In this document: positions 16,842-25,056 of the stretch, one piece after another | How positions within the stretch are numbered: position 1 is the first letter of the stretch | Layout of the letters: each line of letters opens with the position of its first letter | NCBI GenBank assembly: GCA_045540115.1 | Contig: JAZQGR010000082.1 | Coordinates: forward strand, 1-64,000 | Length of the DNA stretch: 64,000 bases | Reading direction: 5' to 3' | DNA from: Colimorpha_A sp045540115 | GTDB taxonomy: Bacteria; Bacillota; Clostridia; Oscillospirales; CAG-272 | The notes under the pieces: generated by a model | Seen by the model: only the letters and a program-made list of their open reading frames with translations | What the model was told of the DNA's origin: nothing | Database searches by the model: none | Made by a program: the position numbers and the translations under genes

Positions 16842-17927
16842 TTATTTTGCCTTGATATATCCTTCTGCGGTAAGAAGCTCTGCGATAAGCACTGCGCCGC
16901 CGCCTGCGCCGCGGAGAGTATTATGAGATAGTCCGACGAACTTATAGTCGAAGAGGGTATCTTCACGGAGACGTCCGACAGTTACGCCCATACCGCCGTA
17001 GATGTCGCGGTCGAGCGCCGCCTGAGGACGGTTATCTTCCTCAAAATAGGTGATGAACTGCTCGGGAGCAGAGGGGAGTCCGAGGATCTGCGGCTTACCC
17101 TTATATTCCTTCCAGCGCGCGAGGATCTCGTCCTTGCTCGGTTTTTTTTCAAAGTCCACGAAAACAGCAGCGGTGTGTCCGTTTGACACAGGAACTCTTA
17201 TGCACTGAGTCGTGATAAGCGGAGCGTCTGCCTTTACGATAACGCCGTTTTCGACCTTGCCCCAGATGCGGAGCGGCTCCTGCTCGCTCTTTTCTTCCTC
17301 ACCGCCTATGTAGGGGATTACGTTGTCGATCATCTCGGGCCATTCCTTGAAGGTCTTACCTGCACCGGAAATTGCCTGATAGGTCGTTGCAACGACGCGT
17401 GTCGGACCGAAGTCAAGAAGGGGAGAGAGCATAGGAACGTAGCTCTGGATAGAGCAGTTCGGCTTAACTGCGATAAATCCGCTCTTTGTACCGAGGCGCT
17501 TTCTCTGATACTCGATTACTTCGAGGTGAGAGTCGTTTATTTCCGGAATTACCATAGGAACGTCGGGCGTCCAGCGATGCGCGGAGTTGTTCGAGATAAC
17601 GGGCGTTTCAGTCTTTGCGTAAGCTTCCTCAAGCGCCTTTATCTCGTCCTTTTTCATATCGACGGCACAGAACACCATATCGACGTTTTCTGCAAATTCT
17701 TCAACCTTCGATGCGTCGTATACAGTCATATTCTTGACCGACTCGGGCATATCGAGGTCGAGCTTCCAGCGGCCTCCGACCGCCTCCTCGTAGGTCTTGC
17801 CTGCGGAACGTCCGCTTGCGGCGAGCCCTGCTATTTCAAAATAGGGATGGTTGTTGAGAAGCGTGATAAAACGCTGTCCGACCATACCCGTCGCACCAAT
17901 AATTCCTGCCTTAAGTTTCTTTGCCAT
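16842..17927 (-). CDS. asd: Aspartate-semialdehyde dehydrogenase
   Basis: 361 residues. N-terminal GATGMVGQRFITLLNNHPYF nucleotide-binding motif, active-site cysteine in KPNCSIQ, and histidine in VPVSNGHTA. The length and AASGRSAGKTYEEA segment match the archaeal/fungal-type enzyme found in many Clostridia rather than the E. coli type. It converts aspartyl phosphate to the semialdehyde, feeding lysine, threonine, methionine and diaminopimelate synthesis. It lies 37 bases after the cell-wall-repeat gene and probably shares its transcript, a link through peptidoglycan that is inference. Confidence 0.93.
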   Translation of the reverse strand: MAKKLKAGIIGATGMVGQRFITLLNNHPYFEIAGLAASGRSAGKTYEEAVGGRWKLDLDMPESVKNMTVYDASKVEEFAENVDMVFCAVDMKKDEIKALEEAYAKTETPVISNNSAHRWTPDVPMVIPEINDSHLEVIEYQRKRLGTKSGFIAVKPNCSIQSYVPMLSPLLDFGPTRVVATTYQAISGAGKTFKEWPEMIDNVIPYIGGEEEKSEQEPLRIWGKVENGVIVKADAPLITTQCIRVPVSNGHTAAVFVDFEKKPSKDEILARWKEYKGKPQILGLPSAPEQFITYFEEDNRPQAALDRDIYGGMGVTVGRLREDTLFDYKFVGLSHNTLRGAGGGAVLIAELLTAEGYIKAK

Positions 17928-17964
17928 TGTATATATTTCCTTTCAAGAATTGTTTAATATAAGT

Positions 17965-18633
17965 TTATGAAATAAGCCGACCTTCGGCGTCAAATTTGTA
18001 ATAGGTTCCGTTTATATAAGTTTCGCCCGTTACCGCTGCACCGTCGTCTCCGAAATAATATGTGCTGCCGTTTACAGTCACGAAGCCGAACATCATTGCC
18101 TCCTTGTCGTGACCGCCGTTCGGATTGAAGTAATACTTCTTGCCGTCGATCTCAACAAGTCCCTTTTTGAGGTTTCCGTTTTCGCTGAAGCAATATTTGA
18201 AGCCGTCGATCTCGACGATTCCCGACACCTTTAAGCCGTGATCGTCGAAGTACCAAAGCTTGCCGTCGATTATCCGCATCTCGCGGCAATACAGTACTCC
18301 GTTGTTCTGGAAGAGATACGTTTCACCGTCGATCTCGCATTCACCGACTGCCATTTCGCCGTTATCAAAGGCGTAATATCGGAAGCCCTCGATCCTGCAC
18401 CAGCCCTTTTCGAGCGTGTGAGAGCCGTAGTCCGAGAAAATATAGGTCTTACCGCCTATGGTAACGATTCCCGACGCGCGTCTGAAAGGAAGCTCAAGAT
18501 AGTATTTCTCCCCGTTTTCCTCGTACCAGCCCGGAATGAGGGAGGAACGGAAAACGAATATAAGAATAACGGCAGAGAGAAGAATTGCCGCTAAAACGAT
18601 ATATTTTATTGCCGTTTTCGACATCGCTTTCAT
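17965..18633 (-). CDS. Membrane-anchored cell-wall-binding repeat protein
   Basis: 222 residues. ATG 18633 is chosen because GGAG lies eight bases upstream. One N-terminal membrane span (residues about 7-27) is followed by roughly eight copies of a 20-residue unit of the choline/glucan-binding type: aromatic pair plus Asp/Glu-Asn-Gly (for example GKKYYFNPNGG, GSTYYFGDDGA, GTYYKFDAEGR). Such repeats bind wall teichoic acid choline or glucans on the cell surface. There is no catalytic domain, so it may be a scaffold or surface-retention protein. Confidence 0.85.
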   Translation of the reverse strand: MKAMSKTAIKYIVLAAILLSAVILIFVFRSSLIPGWYEENGEKYYLELPFRRASGIVTIGGKTYIFSDYGSHTLEKGWCRIEGFRYYAFDNGEMAVGECEIDGETYLFQNNGVLYCREMRIIDGKLWYFDDHGLKVSGIVEIDGFKYCFSENGNLKKGLVEIDGKKYYFNPNGGHDKEAMMFGFVTVNGSTYYFGDDGAAVTGETYINGTYYKFDAEGRLIS

Positions 18634-18826
18634 CCGCTGTTCTCCTGAAAAAATATTCTCACACAGTAATTATATATCAAAACCCCGCACTTGTAAATAG
18701 TTTTTTTAACCAACTAAAATTTTTTTCCGGGCAGGAGTATTGGTTTTCTTTGATATTTTTCTGTAAAGCATTCAATATTTTTGCGAAAAAATGTCTTAAA
18801 TCGGAATATGTTTATGATATTTTCTA

Positions 18827-18855
18827 TTGATAAACAAAACGCATTCATTTATAAT
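18827..18855 (+). promoter_or_regulatory. Promoter of the GH2 gene
   Basis: TTGATA, 17-base spacer, TATAAT. A GAGGAGG ribosome site follows at about 18876-18882. Confidence 0.75.
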
Positions 18856-18887
18856 TAAGTCATAAACCTGTTGCCGAGGAGGATAAT

Positions 18888-20591
18888 ATGGCGAGGATAT
18901 TCATAGAACATAAGAAAAGAAAAACGCAGAGCCTTGACGGCGCGTGGAAATTTCTGACCGACAAAAATGACGTCGGAAAGGAAAAGGGGTACGGCAAGCG
19001 TCTGCCCGACGGCGAGACCGTGATAGTTCCGTCCGTTTGGAACACCGAAAAAGCTCTACTCAAATACGAGGGTGCCGTTTGGTACGAAAAGAGCTTTTAT
19101 ACTGAAGGCGGTTGCCTCCGTCTTCATTTCGGCGCGGTAATGACCGAATGCGAGGTATATTTTGACGGAGAGCTTGTCGGAGGTCATTACGGCGGCTTCT
19201 GTGAGTTCGATTTTATCGTTCCCGAGGTCACGAAGGGAATGCACGTTCTGATACTCAGAGTTGACAACCGATTCGACGAGCATTCGATCCCGCAGAAATA
19301 CGTTGACTGGTATCATTACGGCGGAATCACGCGCTCTGTTACTGTCGAAACGCTTGAGGGAATATGTGTCCTTAATCACCGCTTTGAATATACCTTGTCG
19401 GATGGGCTGACGAGCGCAGAATGTACTCCCACTGTCACCGTTTACAATGCGGATAAGATCGAGAGGGAGAGCGTCCTTTCCTTGAAGCTCGAGGGTGAGA
19501 CAAGGAGCAAAAAGGCAATTAAGCTCGGAGGCGGCGAGAGCGCCGACGTTATGCTTCCCGCATTTACACTTGATAACCCGCGTCTCTGGAATCCGGGTGC
19601 GGCGGAGCTTTACGAGATTGAGATCGCGACCGAAAGCGACGATCTGTATGACCGCATTGGCTTCAGGCGTGTCGAGGTCAAGGACTGCAGGTTGTTTATA
19701 AACGGTGTCGAGATCGAGATATGCGGCGTTAATCGTCATAACGATCATCCCGATTTCGGCATGGCTTTCCCGCCCGCGAGAATGAAGTACGATATCGATC
19801 TTATAAGCGATATGGGCTGTAACGCTATCCGCGGCTCGCATTATCCCAATTCGCGCGACTTCGTCGATATGCTCGACGAGCGAGGATTCATTTTCTGGAG
19901 CGAGATCCCGATCTGGGGAGGCGGTTTTTCACAGCAGGCGCTCGGAGATAAGATAGTAGTTGAGCGCGGCCTTGAGATGCACCGCGAAATGGTCAAGTAT
20001 TATTACAACCATCCCTCTGTCATATTTTGGGGAATGCACAACGAGATACTCAGCGATACGAACGAGGCATACGAGATGACGAAGCTCTATTACGAGTATC
20101 TGAAGGAAAACGGCGGGAACCGAGCTGTTGTTTACGCTTCCGATAAGCCGCTTATCGATATCTGCTTCGAGTATTCGGATATTATCTGCATCAACCGATA
20201 TCACGGCTGGTATTCGGGAGGAATGGAGCAGTGGGACAAGTTCCTGCCTCAGATGGATAAAAAGCTCGAGGAGCTTGGCCTTAGCAACAGACCTATGATA
20301 ATAAGCGAGTTCGGCGCGGGCGCGATCTACGGCTTCCACGATGCCGAAATGCCGAAGTGGAGCGAGGAATATCAGGCGAAGCTGATGGATCACTGCCTCA
20401 GCCTGTTCCATGAGCATCCGACGGTCATCGGAACGTTCATCTGGCAGTTCTGCGATATGAGGACCGCCGAGGAAATGGGCTTCAGCCGCGCAAGAGGCTT
20501 CAATAATAAGGGTATTATGAACGAATACCGCCGTCCGAAGGCGGCATACTATACCGCGCAGAAGCACTTCCGCTCGTTTTTGAATAAATAA
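18888..20591 (+). CDS. uidA: GH2 family beta-glucuronidase
   Basis: 567 residues, no signal peptide, so intracellular. Order: sugar-binding jelly roll (1-155), immunoglobulin-like domain (about 160-265), TIM barrel (270-567). Acid/base E386 in GMHNEIL, nucleophile E474 in IISEFGAG. An NNK triplet at 539-541 matches the N-x-K motif that recognises the glucuronate carboxylate in characterised gut beta-glucuronidases; a beta-galactosidase would lack it. The active-site loop after residue 345 looks short (IWGGGFSQQALGDK), suggesting a no-loop or mini-loop type. The product glucuronate would feed the uronate genes at 24-31 kb. Confidence 0.85.
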   Translation: MARIFIEHKKRKTQSLDGAWKFLTDKNDVGKEKGYGKRLPDGETVIVPSVWNTEKALLKYEGAVWYEKSFYTEGGCLRLHFGAVMTECEVYFDGELVGGHYGGFCEFDFIVPEVTKGMHVLILRVDNRFDEHSIPQKYVDWYHYGGITRSVTVETLEGICVLNHRFEYTLSDGLTSAECTPTVTVYNADKIERESVLSLKLEGETRSKKAIKLGGGESADVMLPAFTLDNPRLWNPGAAELYEIEIATESDDLYDRIGFRRVEVKDCRLFINGVEIEICGVNRHNDHPDFGMAFPPARMKYDIDLISDMGCNAIRGSHYPNSRDFVDMLDERGFIFWSEIPIWGGGFSQQALGDKIVVERGLEMHREMVKYYYNHPSVIFWGMHNEILSDTNEAYEMTKLYYEYLKENGGNRAVVYASDKPLIDICFEYSDIICINRYHGWYSGGMEQWDKFLPQMDKKLEELGLSNRPMIISEFGAGAIYGFHDAEMPKWSEEYQAKLMDHCLSLFHEHPTVIGTFIWQFCDMRTAEEMGFSRARGFNNKGIMNEYRRPKAAYYTAQKHFRSFLNK

Positions 20592-20608
20592 TCTGCACTT
20601 GAATGAAA

Positions 20609-20637
20609 AAAGCACTTGCGAAAGCAAGTGCTTTTTG
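20609..20637 (+). terminator. Terminator of the GH2 gene
   Basis: Stem AGCACTTGC/GCAAGTGCT with a GAAA loop followed by TTTTTG. Confidence 0.85.
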
Positions 20638-20739
20638 CCTTAAACGTGATAAAAGGTGTCTAAACAGGGGTAAAAACGAACAAAAGGTGTCTGATTTTTT
20701 TGTGCTTCTGCCCGACAAATTCTTATTTGTCTCTCTGGA

Positions 20740-21195
20740 TTAGTTCTCCGTGATTATTCTCCAAAACAACTTTTCAGCAATTACATAAGTACTGTGTTTT
20801 CCGTTAGTGGAAATCGGTTTTTCTTCCGTATAATTTATGGGATTAAATCCATCCCAATTCGCCCATACTATCAGATTGCCATCACGTGTTTTAGCAAGTA
20901 GGTCGCTATGAAAATTCAAATATGCACCAAAGATATCGCAGAAATAATTATCCTCCCAGCCAACAATATTACATTTTCTTACTCCCGTAAAACGCAGTTC
21001 AATAGGTTTATTACACTGACTATGTAATATCATTTCAATGCTATGTTCAAGCAATCCGCCATTTGCCATAGCACCCTTATCATCAACAAATGCTCCGCTT
21101 TGATAGTTTATTGATACTATACAGCTATCGTGAAAGCCGCTATATTCTTTCATCAAATTTTCAGTATCAATTTCATTTTTTATTTCATTCCACAT
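20740..21195 (-). CDS. Hypothetical protein, 151 residues
   Basis: No family recognised. The protein is soluble, rich in aromatic residues and acids, with FHDSCIVSINY near residue 21, a central beta-rich segment (IELRFTGVRKCNIVGWEDN) and DGNLIVWANWDGFNP towards the end. The beta-strand character and small size resemble single-domain immunity-type proteins, but there is no toxin gene beside it. Its own promoter (21265-21293) supports expression. It is AT-richer than the GH2 gene upstream, which may mean recent arrival. Confidence 0.7.
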   Translation of the reverse strand: MWNEIKNEIDTENLMKEYSGFHDSCIVSINYQSGAFVDDKGAMANGGLLEHSIEMILHSQCNKPIELRFTGVRKCNIVGWEDNYFCDIFGAYLNFHSDLLAKTRDGNLIVWANWDGFNPINYTEEKPISTNGKHSTYVIAEKLFWRIITEN

Positions 21196-21264
21196 ATAGT
21201 ACCAAAACTCCTTCTTTTATTCTCGCGATAGTTATTCATCAAATTCTTATTTATCGATGACTTT

Positions 21265-21293
21265 ATTATACCATGCTTTTGTAAATAAATCAA
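21265..21293 (-). promoter_or_regulatory. Promoter of the 151-residue hypothetical
   Basis: Minus-strand TTGATT, 17-base spacer, TATAAT; about 70 bases from the start codon at 21195. Confidence 0.7.
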
Positions 21294-21295
21294 GG

Positions 21296-21530
21296 CGCAG
21301 CCTTGTATATCATTCGCAACTTGTTGCGGATTTTTAATGAAATATTCGGTTTACGCCGAATGTGAAATAATTTCCTTGCGGAAATTGTGAAATATCTCCC
21401 GCGCCTACGGCTCTGGTCGATGTGAAATAAAATTCGTTCCCCCACACGCCGCAGGCGTATTTCACTGCCGCAGGCAATTTCACACGCGTCAGCGTATTTC
21501 CCTCGTTCCGCAGGAACGAATTTCACTGAA
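21296..21530. repeat. Variable-hairpin array, ATGAAATA linker type (copy 1)
   Basis: A run of short palindromes that differ from one another (TTCGGTTTACGCCGAA, ATTTCCTTGCGGAAAT, TGCCGCAGGCA, ACGCGTCAGCGT, CGTTCCGCAGGAACG) separated by a nearly constant TGTGAAATA in the left half and its complement TATTTCACA in the right half. The array lies 3' of tRNA-Ser(UGA) on the minus strand, directly after its terminator. A second copy is at 59581-59716. Non-coding. Confidence 0.75.
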
Positions 21531-21558
21531 AAAAGCCATCCGCTTACGCGAATGGCTT
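21528..21558 (-). terminator. Terminator of tRNA-Ser(UGA)
   Basis: Minus-strand stem AGCCATtCGC/GCGgATGGCT followed by TTTTTTC; A-runs on the other side make it usable from both directions. Confidence 0.8.
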
Positions 21559-21564
21559 TTTTCT

Positions 21565-21653
21565 TGGCGGAGGGTGTGGGATTCGAACCCACGTGGGCGT
21601 GAACCCAAACGGTTTTCAAGACCGCCTCGTTATGACCGCTTCGATAACCCTCC
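21565..21653 (-). tRNA. tRNA-Ser, anticodon UGA
   Basis: 89 bases including encoded CCA. Acceptor GGAGGGT/ACCCTCC, anticodon loop CTTGAAA with anticodon TGA, long class II variable arm, T arm GTGGGTTCGAATCCCAC. Confidence 0.96.
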
Positions 21654-21858
21654 GTAATATGATGCACAGTTGTGCATCATATTACGGAGCCAAATGAGAA
21701 CGGCTCGGCGAGCTTTACTCGTCGAATCCGCTTCACATATCCCGTCCGAAGATCGACAAGCTCGCTTGTCAGACGCAGGACGCGGATATATTCGCCGCAG
21801 GCGAAATAACCTCTGGATGCATACTGTACATATTTGATTTTGTTGCTCGAAGCCCTTG
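21651..21858 (-). repeat. Long hairpin and palindromes in the tRNA-Ser(UGA) leader
   Basis: 21651-21688 is a perfect 18-base inverted repeat with a two-base loop (arm TCCGTAATATGATGCACA on the plus strand); its first arm includes the three first bases of the tRNA acceptor. Beyond it lie further palindromes (ACAAGCTCGCTTGT at about 21760, TTCGCCGCAGGCGAA at about 21791). Together they form the roughly 200-base leader between the tRNA and its promoter. No gene is seen. Confidence 0.7.
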
Positions 21859-21859
21859 A

Positions 21860-21888
21860 ATTATACACCAAAATAGCGGATTTGTCAA
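21860..21888 (-). promoter_or_regulatory. Probable promoter of tRNA-Ser(UGA)
   Basis: Minus-strand TTGACA, 17-base spacer, TATAAT, the best promoter match near this tRNA. It is about 205 bases from the mature 5' end, unusually far, suggesting that sequence was inserted between promoter and tRNA. Confidence 0.65.
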
Positions 21889-21925
21889 CCTGTTTTTGTG
21901 AAATTGACTTTTAACATTAAGTATA

Positions 21926-21955
21926 TTGCAATTTTTGACATCATCGTGCTATAAT
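21926..21955 (+). promoter_or_regulatory. Promoter of the DUF6440 gene
   Basis: TTGCAA, 18-base spacer, TATAAT, followed by GAAGAGGAGG about six to ten bases before the ATG at 21988. Confidence 0.65.
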
Positions 21956-21987
21956 AAATTTGCAATCAGTGAAGAGGAGGAAATAAA

Positions 21988-22173
21988 ATGGCTAAGGAAA
22001 AGAGATTCAAAAAGGTATACAGTCAGGGCGCGGGCTCGACTGAGATCTGGATTGACAAGGAGACCGGTATCAATTATTTGTTTCATTCAAGCGGTTATGC
22101 GGGTGGGCTTACTGTTTTGCTCGACAAATACGGCAAGCCGATCGTCACGCCGATCGAGGAGACAGAATCCTGA
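21988..22173 (+). CDS. DUF6440-like small protein
   Basis: 61 residues. The sequence (basic N-terminus KEKRFKKVYSQ, then IWIDKETGINYLF, then YAGGLTVLLDKYGKP) matches the pattern of the small DUF6440 family of Firmicutes. It is predicted to be a compact beta protein, cytoplasmic. Role unknown. A promoter, a strong ribosome site and a terminator surround it, so it is a monocistronic real gene despite its size. Confidence 0.8.
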   Translation: MAKEKRFKKVYSQGAGSTEIWIDKETGINYLFHSSGYAGGLTVLLDKYGKPIVTPIEETES

Positions 22174-22182
22174 TAATATTTA

Positions 22183-22212
22183 AAAAGCCAAGTCATTCGA
22201 CTTGGCTTTTAT
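22183..22212. terminator. Bidirectional terminator
   Basis: Stem AAAGCCAAGTC/GACTTGGCTTT with a four-base loop, overlapping the 3' ends of the convergent DUF6440 and VTT genes. Confidence 0.8.
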
Positions 22213-22900
22213 CTTTTTTGCCTGAAATTTTCTTGAACATCAGCCAGCCGAAAATGACCGTGATGCCCGTGACGCCGAAAATGACGAGCGTCAGCATGAA
22301 TTTGTTTTCGCCGAGCGCTCCGCCCGCGAGGGTTGAGGTGAGTATCGACGGGATCCGGCAAAGAACACTTATGAGTAAGAACGGTAAGAATTTTATCTTC
22401 GTGATCCCCGCAAAGTAGGTTATCACGTCCTTCGGAGTGCCTGGAAAGAAATAGAGCAGGAAAAGAGTCGTCGTCAGCTTTTTCTCGTCGTTCAGGAAGC
22501 TGAATTTCCTCAGATCCTTTTCGTCGAGTGTGATCTTTGTAAACTTCTTTCCGAGCAGTTTTGTAAGACCAAATATCAGGCAGGTCGCGGGAAGGACGCC
22601 GATAAGGCACAGCAACGTTCCGAGAAACGGTCCGTAGATATATCCCGCGGCGACCTCTATCAGCTCACCGGGAATGAACGCGAAAATGACCTGCAAAAAC
22701 TGTATTCCTATAAATATGAGCCAACTTCTCGGATTGTTGCCGCCGATATCCTCGCGCAGTTTTTCGGGATCGCGAGCGGCGTTTACGAGCTTCGGGCCGA
22801 GCGTGAACGTGCCGATGAGGAGAAGTGCGACAAGCACCAGAAGCGATATTATGAGATACCAGTCTCTTCCGCTTATACGGAATTTTTTCTTTTTCTCCAT
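22193..22900 (-). CDS. TVP38/TMEM64 (VTT-domain) membrane protein
   Basis: 235 residues from the ATG at 22900, which has GGAGG six to ten bases upstream; the longer frame lacks such a site. About six membrane segments. The VTT core shows FIPGELIEVAAGYIYGPFLGT near residue 80, which is the re-entrant loop region of DedA-like proteins, and FFPGTPKDVITYFAGIT later. These proteins are implicated in lipid scrambling or membrane homeostasis. No functional partner is nearby. Confidence 0.88.
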   Translation of the reverse strand: MEKKKKFRISGRDWYLIISLLVLVALLLIGTFTLGPKLVNAARDPEKLREDIGGNNPRSWLIFIGIQFLQVIFAFIPGELIEVAAGYIYGPFLGTLLCLIGVLPATCLIFGLTKLLGKKFTKITLDEKDLRKFSFLNDEKKLTTTLFLLYFFPGTPKDVITYFAGITKIKFLPFLLISVLCRIPSILTSTLAGGALGENKFMLTLVIFGVTGITVIFGWLMFKKISGKKDKSQVE

Positions 22901-23049
22901 GCGCGCCTCCTGCCCGTTTTTACAAATTATAACATTTTTCTTTGTTTTTTGCAATAATTTCCGAGAAAGTCTGTAATATGATTGGCATTTTTAAAAAAAC
23001 AATTCGGTGAATACAGTTTATGAAAAGCGGAAGCGGTGGTGAAAACAAA

Positions 23050-23073
23050 AGAAAAAGCCTCCGATGAGGCTTT
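23050..23073 (-). terminator. Terminator of the AraC gene at 23074
   Basis: Stem AAAAGCCTC/GAGGCTTTT with a four-base loop just beyond the stop codon. Confidence 0.75.
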
Positions 23074-23871
23074 TTACTTTTTCGTATTCTGATATTTTCT
23101 GTAATTGCCGGGAGAAATATTCTCCTTGCGCTTGAAGATAAGGCTGAAATAGTTGGGCGATGAGAATCCGCAGCTTTCGGAGATCTCCTTTATGCTCTTT
23201 TCGGTGCTTACAAGCTCCTCCTTCGCTTTTGCGAGGCGGAGCATGAGCAGATAATCCATCGGCGGGCAATGAAGATACTTATTGAAGTTATACATTATCG
23301 TTGCCTTTGAGACAAAAAAGCGCTTAGACAGGCTGTCAAGGGTATGATTTTCACCGTAGCTAACGTTAAGATAGTTGACTGCCTTGAGGACAAGCGGAGG
23401 TATATAGCTCTTTTCGAAAATGACCGTGTCCATATCGGGAGACTCGATCTTGCTTATAGCGTGAAGAGTATAGGATAAGAGCGCGTCAAGGATGTCGTCG
23501 GCATATTTGGAGTGACGGTCTGTCTCGATCATCTCTCTGAACAGGCGCAAAAGCTCGCTTGCCTGCTCGTCTGTCGGCTTAAGTATCATCGTCGATTTTT
23601 TTGCGAGAACGAGCTTCTGATATCCGTTCAGACAGTCCTCGGAAAGGTCGATGTTTATTCTTTCAAAGGGGCCTCCCTCCGTCATGTGCATCGTGTACGG
23701 AGGAATTATGATAAGGCAGGGCGCCTCGATATGGTACGAAGTGTTCGTGAAGAAGTATTCTCTCGTTCCTTTTGTGAGATAGTATATCTCATAATGAGGA
23801 TGAGAATGCGGGCTGTTCATATTCCACGGCGCACTTTTTGCGGTTTCTTCAATTTCAAAAAAGCGTTGCAT
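23074..23871 (-). CDS. AraC family transcriptional regulator
   Basis: 265 residues. N-terminal cupin with SPHSHPHYEIYYLTKG and APCLIIIPPYTMH; C-terminal double helix-turn-helix (LDSLSKRFFVSKATIMYNFNK, then ESCGFSSPNYFSLIFKRKE, both quoted in part). It is divergent from the hydrolase-uxaB-uxaA operon with about 150 bases between start codons and is the obvious candidate regulator, sensing a uronate or a related sugar. Confidence 0.88.
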   Translation of the reverse strand: MQRFFEIEETAKSAPWNMNSPHSHPHYEIYYLTKGTREYFFTNTSYHIEAPCLIIIPPYTMHMTEGGPFERINIDLSEDCLNGYQKLVLAKKSTMILKPTDEQASELLRLFREMIETDRHSKYADDILDALLSYTLHAISKIESPDMDTVIFEKSYIPPLVLKAVNYLNVSYGENHTLDSLSKRFFVSKATIMYNFNKYLHCPPMDYLLMLRLAKAKEELVSTEKSIKEISESCGFSSPNYFSLIFKRKENISPGNYRKYQNTKK

Positions 23872-23937
23872 AAGGTTTACTTCCCTAAAGTTTTTGAAAT
23901 ATATATGTATTTTGGCAGTATTTTAACATATTTTATA

Positions 23938-23966
23938 TTGAATGTCAAGGGATTTCTCGCTATAAT
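23938..23966 (+). promoter_or_regulatory. Promoter of the hydrolase-uxaB-uxaA operon
   Basis: TTGAAT, 17-base spacer, TATAAT. The interval to the divergent AraC gene is short and would hold the operator. Confidence 0.75.
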
Positions 23967-24018
23967 GGACTTACAATATATTCCTTCACACATAGAAGGA
24001 GAAAAAAGGAGAAGCATT

Positions 24019-25056
24019 ATGATTAAGGAAATTAAAGGCGACCGTGTTCATCAGTATCTGACAAAGTACGTAGCTCCGAAGCTTTCGTTTGACGAGAGCC
24101 GCAATTATGACGAGTGGAGAGACGAGATCAAGAGCAAGCTGAGAGAGCTTCTCGGTCTTGATATTATTGCCGAAAACGCTTGCCCGACGAATATTGATAT
24201 TGAGGAAACGGTTGAATTTGACACATATACGAGAATCCGTTTTACTTACGAGAGCGAAAAGGAGAACTTTGTTCCCGCGTATCTTCTCCTTCCGAAGAAG
24301 GAAGGAAAGTTCCCGCTTGCAATAGCGCTTCAGGGACATTCGACGGGCTTCCATATTTCCATCGGTGAGTCTAAATACGATATTGACTCAAGATTCCTTG
24401 AGAGCGGCACCTTCGGTCTTCAGGCGCTCAAGAACGGCTTCGCGGTTCTCTGCATTGAGCAGAGAGGTATGGGCGAGACGCGTTCTCCTCGTTATCCCGG
24501 CCCCGGCGGAGTTCATGCGTGCTGCTTTACTGCTATGACCGCCGTCAACCTCGGAAGAACCGTTATCGGTGAAAGAGTATGGGACGTCAGCCGCGGTATT
24601 GACGCGCTTGAAGAAATGGCTTACGATTGCATCGACCTCGATAAGATCGTCGTTCTCGGTAACTCGGGCGGCGGTACAGCTTCTTTCTATGCGGGCTGCT
24701 GTGAGGAGAGAATCGGAATCGTTGCTCCCTCCTGCGCGTTCTGCTCTTACAGCGCGTCTATAATGTCGATCCTTCACTGCGTCTGCAACAACATTCCGCA
24801 GGCGTCGAGATGGTTTGAGATGGAGGATCTTTCCTGCCTTATCGCTCCGAGAAGGCTTGCCGTACTTACAGGTAAGCTCGACGATATCTTCCCGCTTGCA
24901 GGCGTTGAGAAGTCCTACGAGACGGTAGAAAAGATCTTTGCAAAGGCCGGCGTGCCCGACAATTGCTCGCTCACCGTTATGCCGAAGGCGCATTATTGGT
25001 GTGAGACAGAGGCTTGGGAAACCATAAATAAAGTGAAAGCGGAGCTTAACTGGTAA
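24019..25056 (+). CDS. Alpha/beta hydrolase, acetyl-esterase/dienelactone-hydrolase-like
   Basis: 345 residues from ATG 24019, preceded by AAGGAG; the much longer upstream frame has no ribosome site and overlaps the divergent regulator. Nucleophile S216 in GNSGGG, likely acid D288 or D289 in GKLDDIFPL, and histidine H325 in PKAHYW give a complete triad; oxyanion region QGHSTG at 105-110. No signal peptide, so it acts in the cytoplasm. It overlaps uxaB by one base. A role in removing acetyl or methyl esters from uronate-containing oligosaccharides is inferred from position. Confidence 0.8.
   Translation: MIKEIKGDRVHQYLTKYVAPKLSFDESRNYDEWRDEIKSKLRELLGLDIIAENACPTNIDIEETVEFDTYTRIRFTYESEKENFVPAYLLLPKKEGKFPLAIALQGHSTGFHISIGESKYDIDSRFLESGTFGLQALKNGFAVLCIEQRGMGETRSPRYPGPGGVHACCFTAMTAVNLGRTVIGERVWDVSRGIDALEEMAYDCIDLDKIVVLGNSGGGTASFYAGCCEERIGIVAPSCAFCSYSASIMSILHCVCNNIPQASRWFEMEDLSCLIAPRRLAVLTGKLDDIFPLAGVEKSYETVEKIFAKAGVPDNCSLTVMPKAHYWCETEAWETINKVKAELNW

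Noticed and set aside
23512..24018. N-terminal extension of the hydrolase gene
   Set aside because: The extension overlaps the divergent AraC gene and the promoter at 23938. The ATG at 24019 has a strong AAGGAG site.
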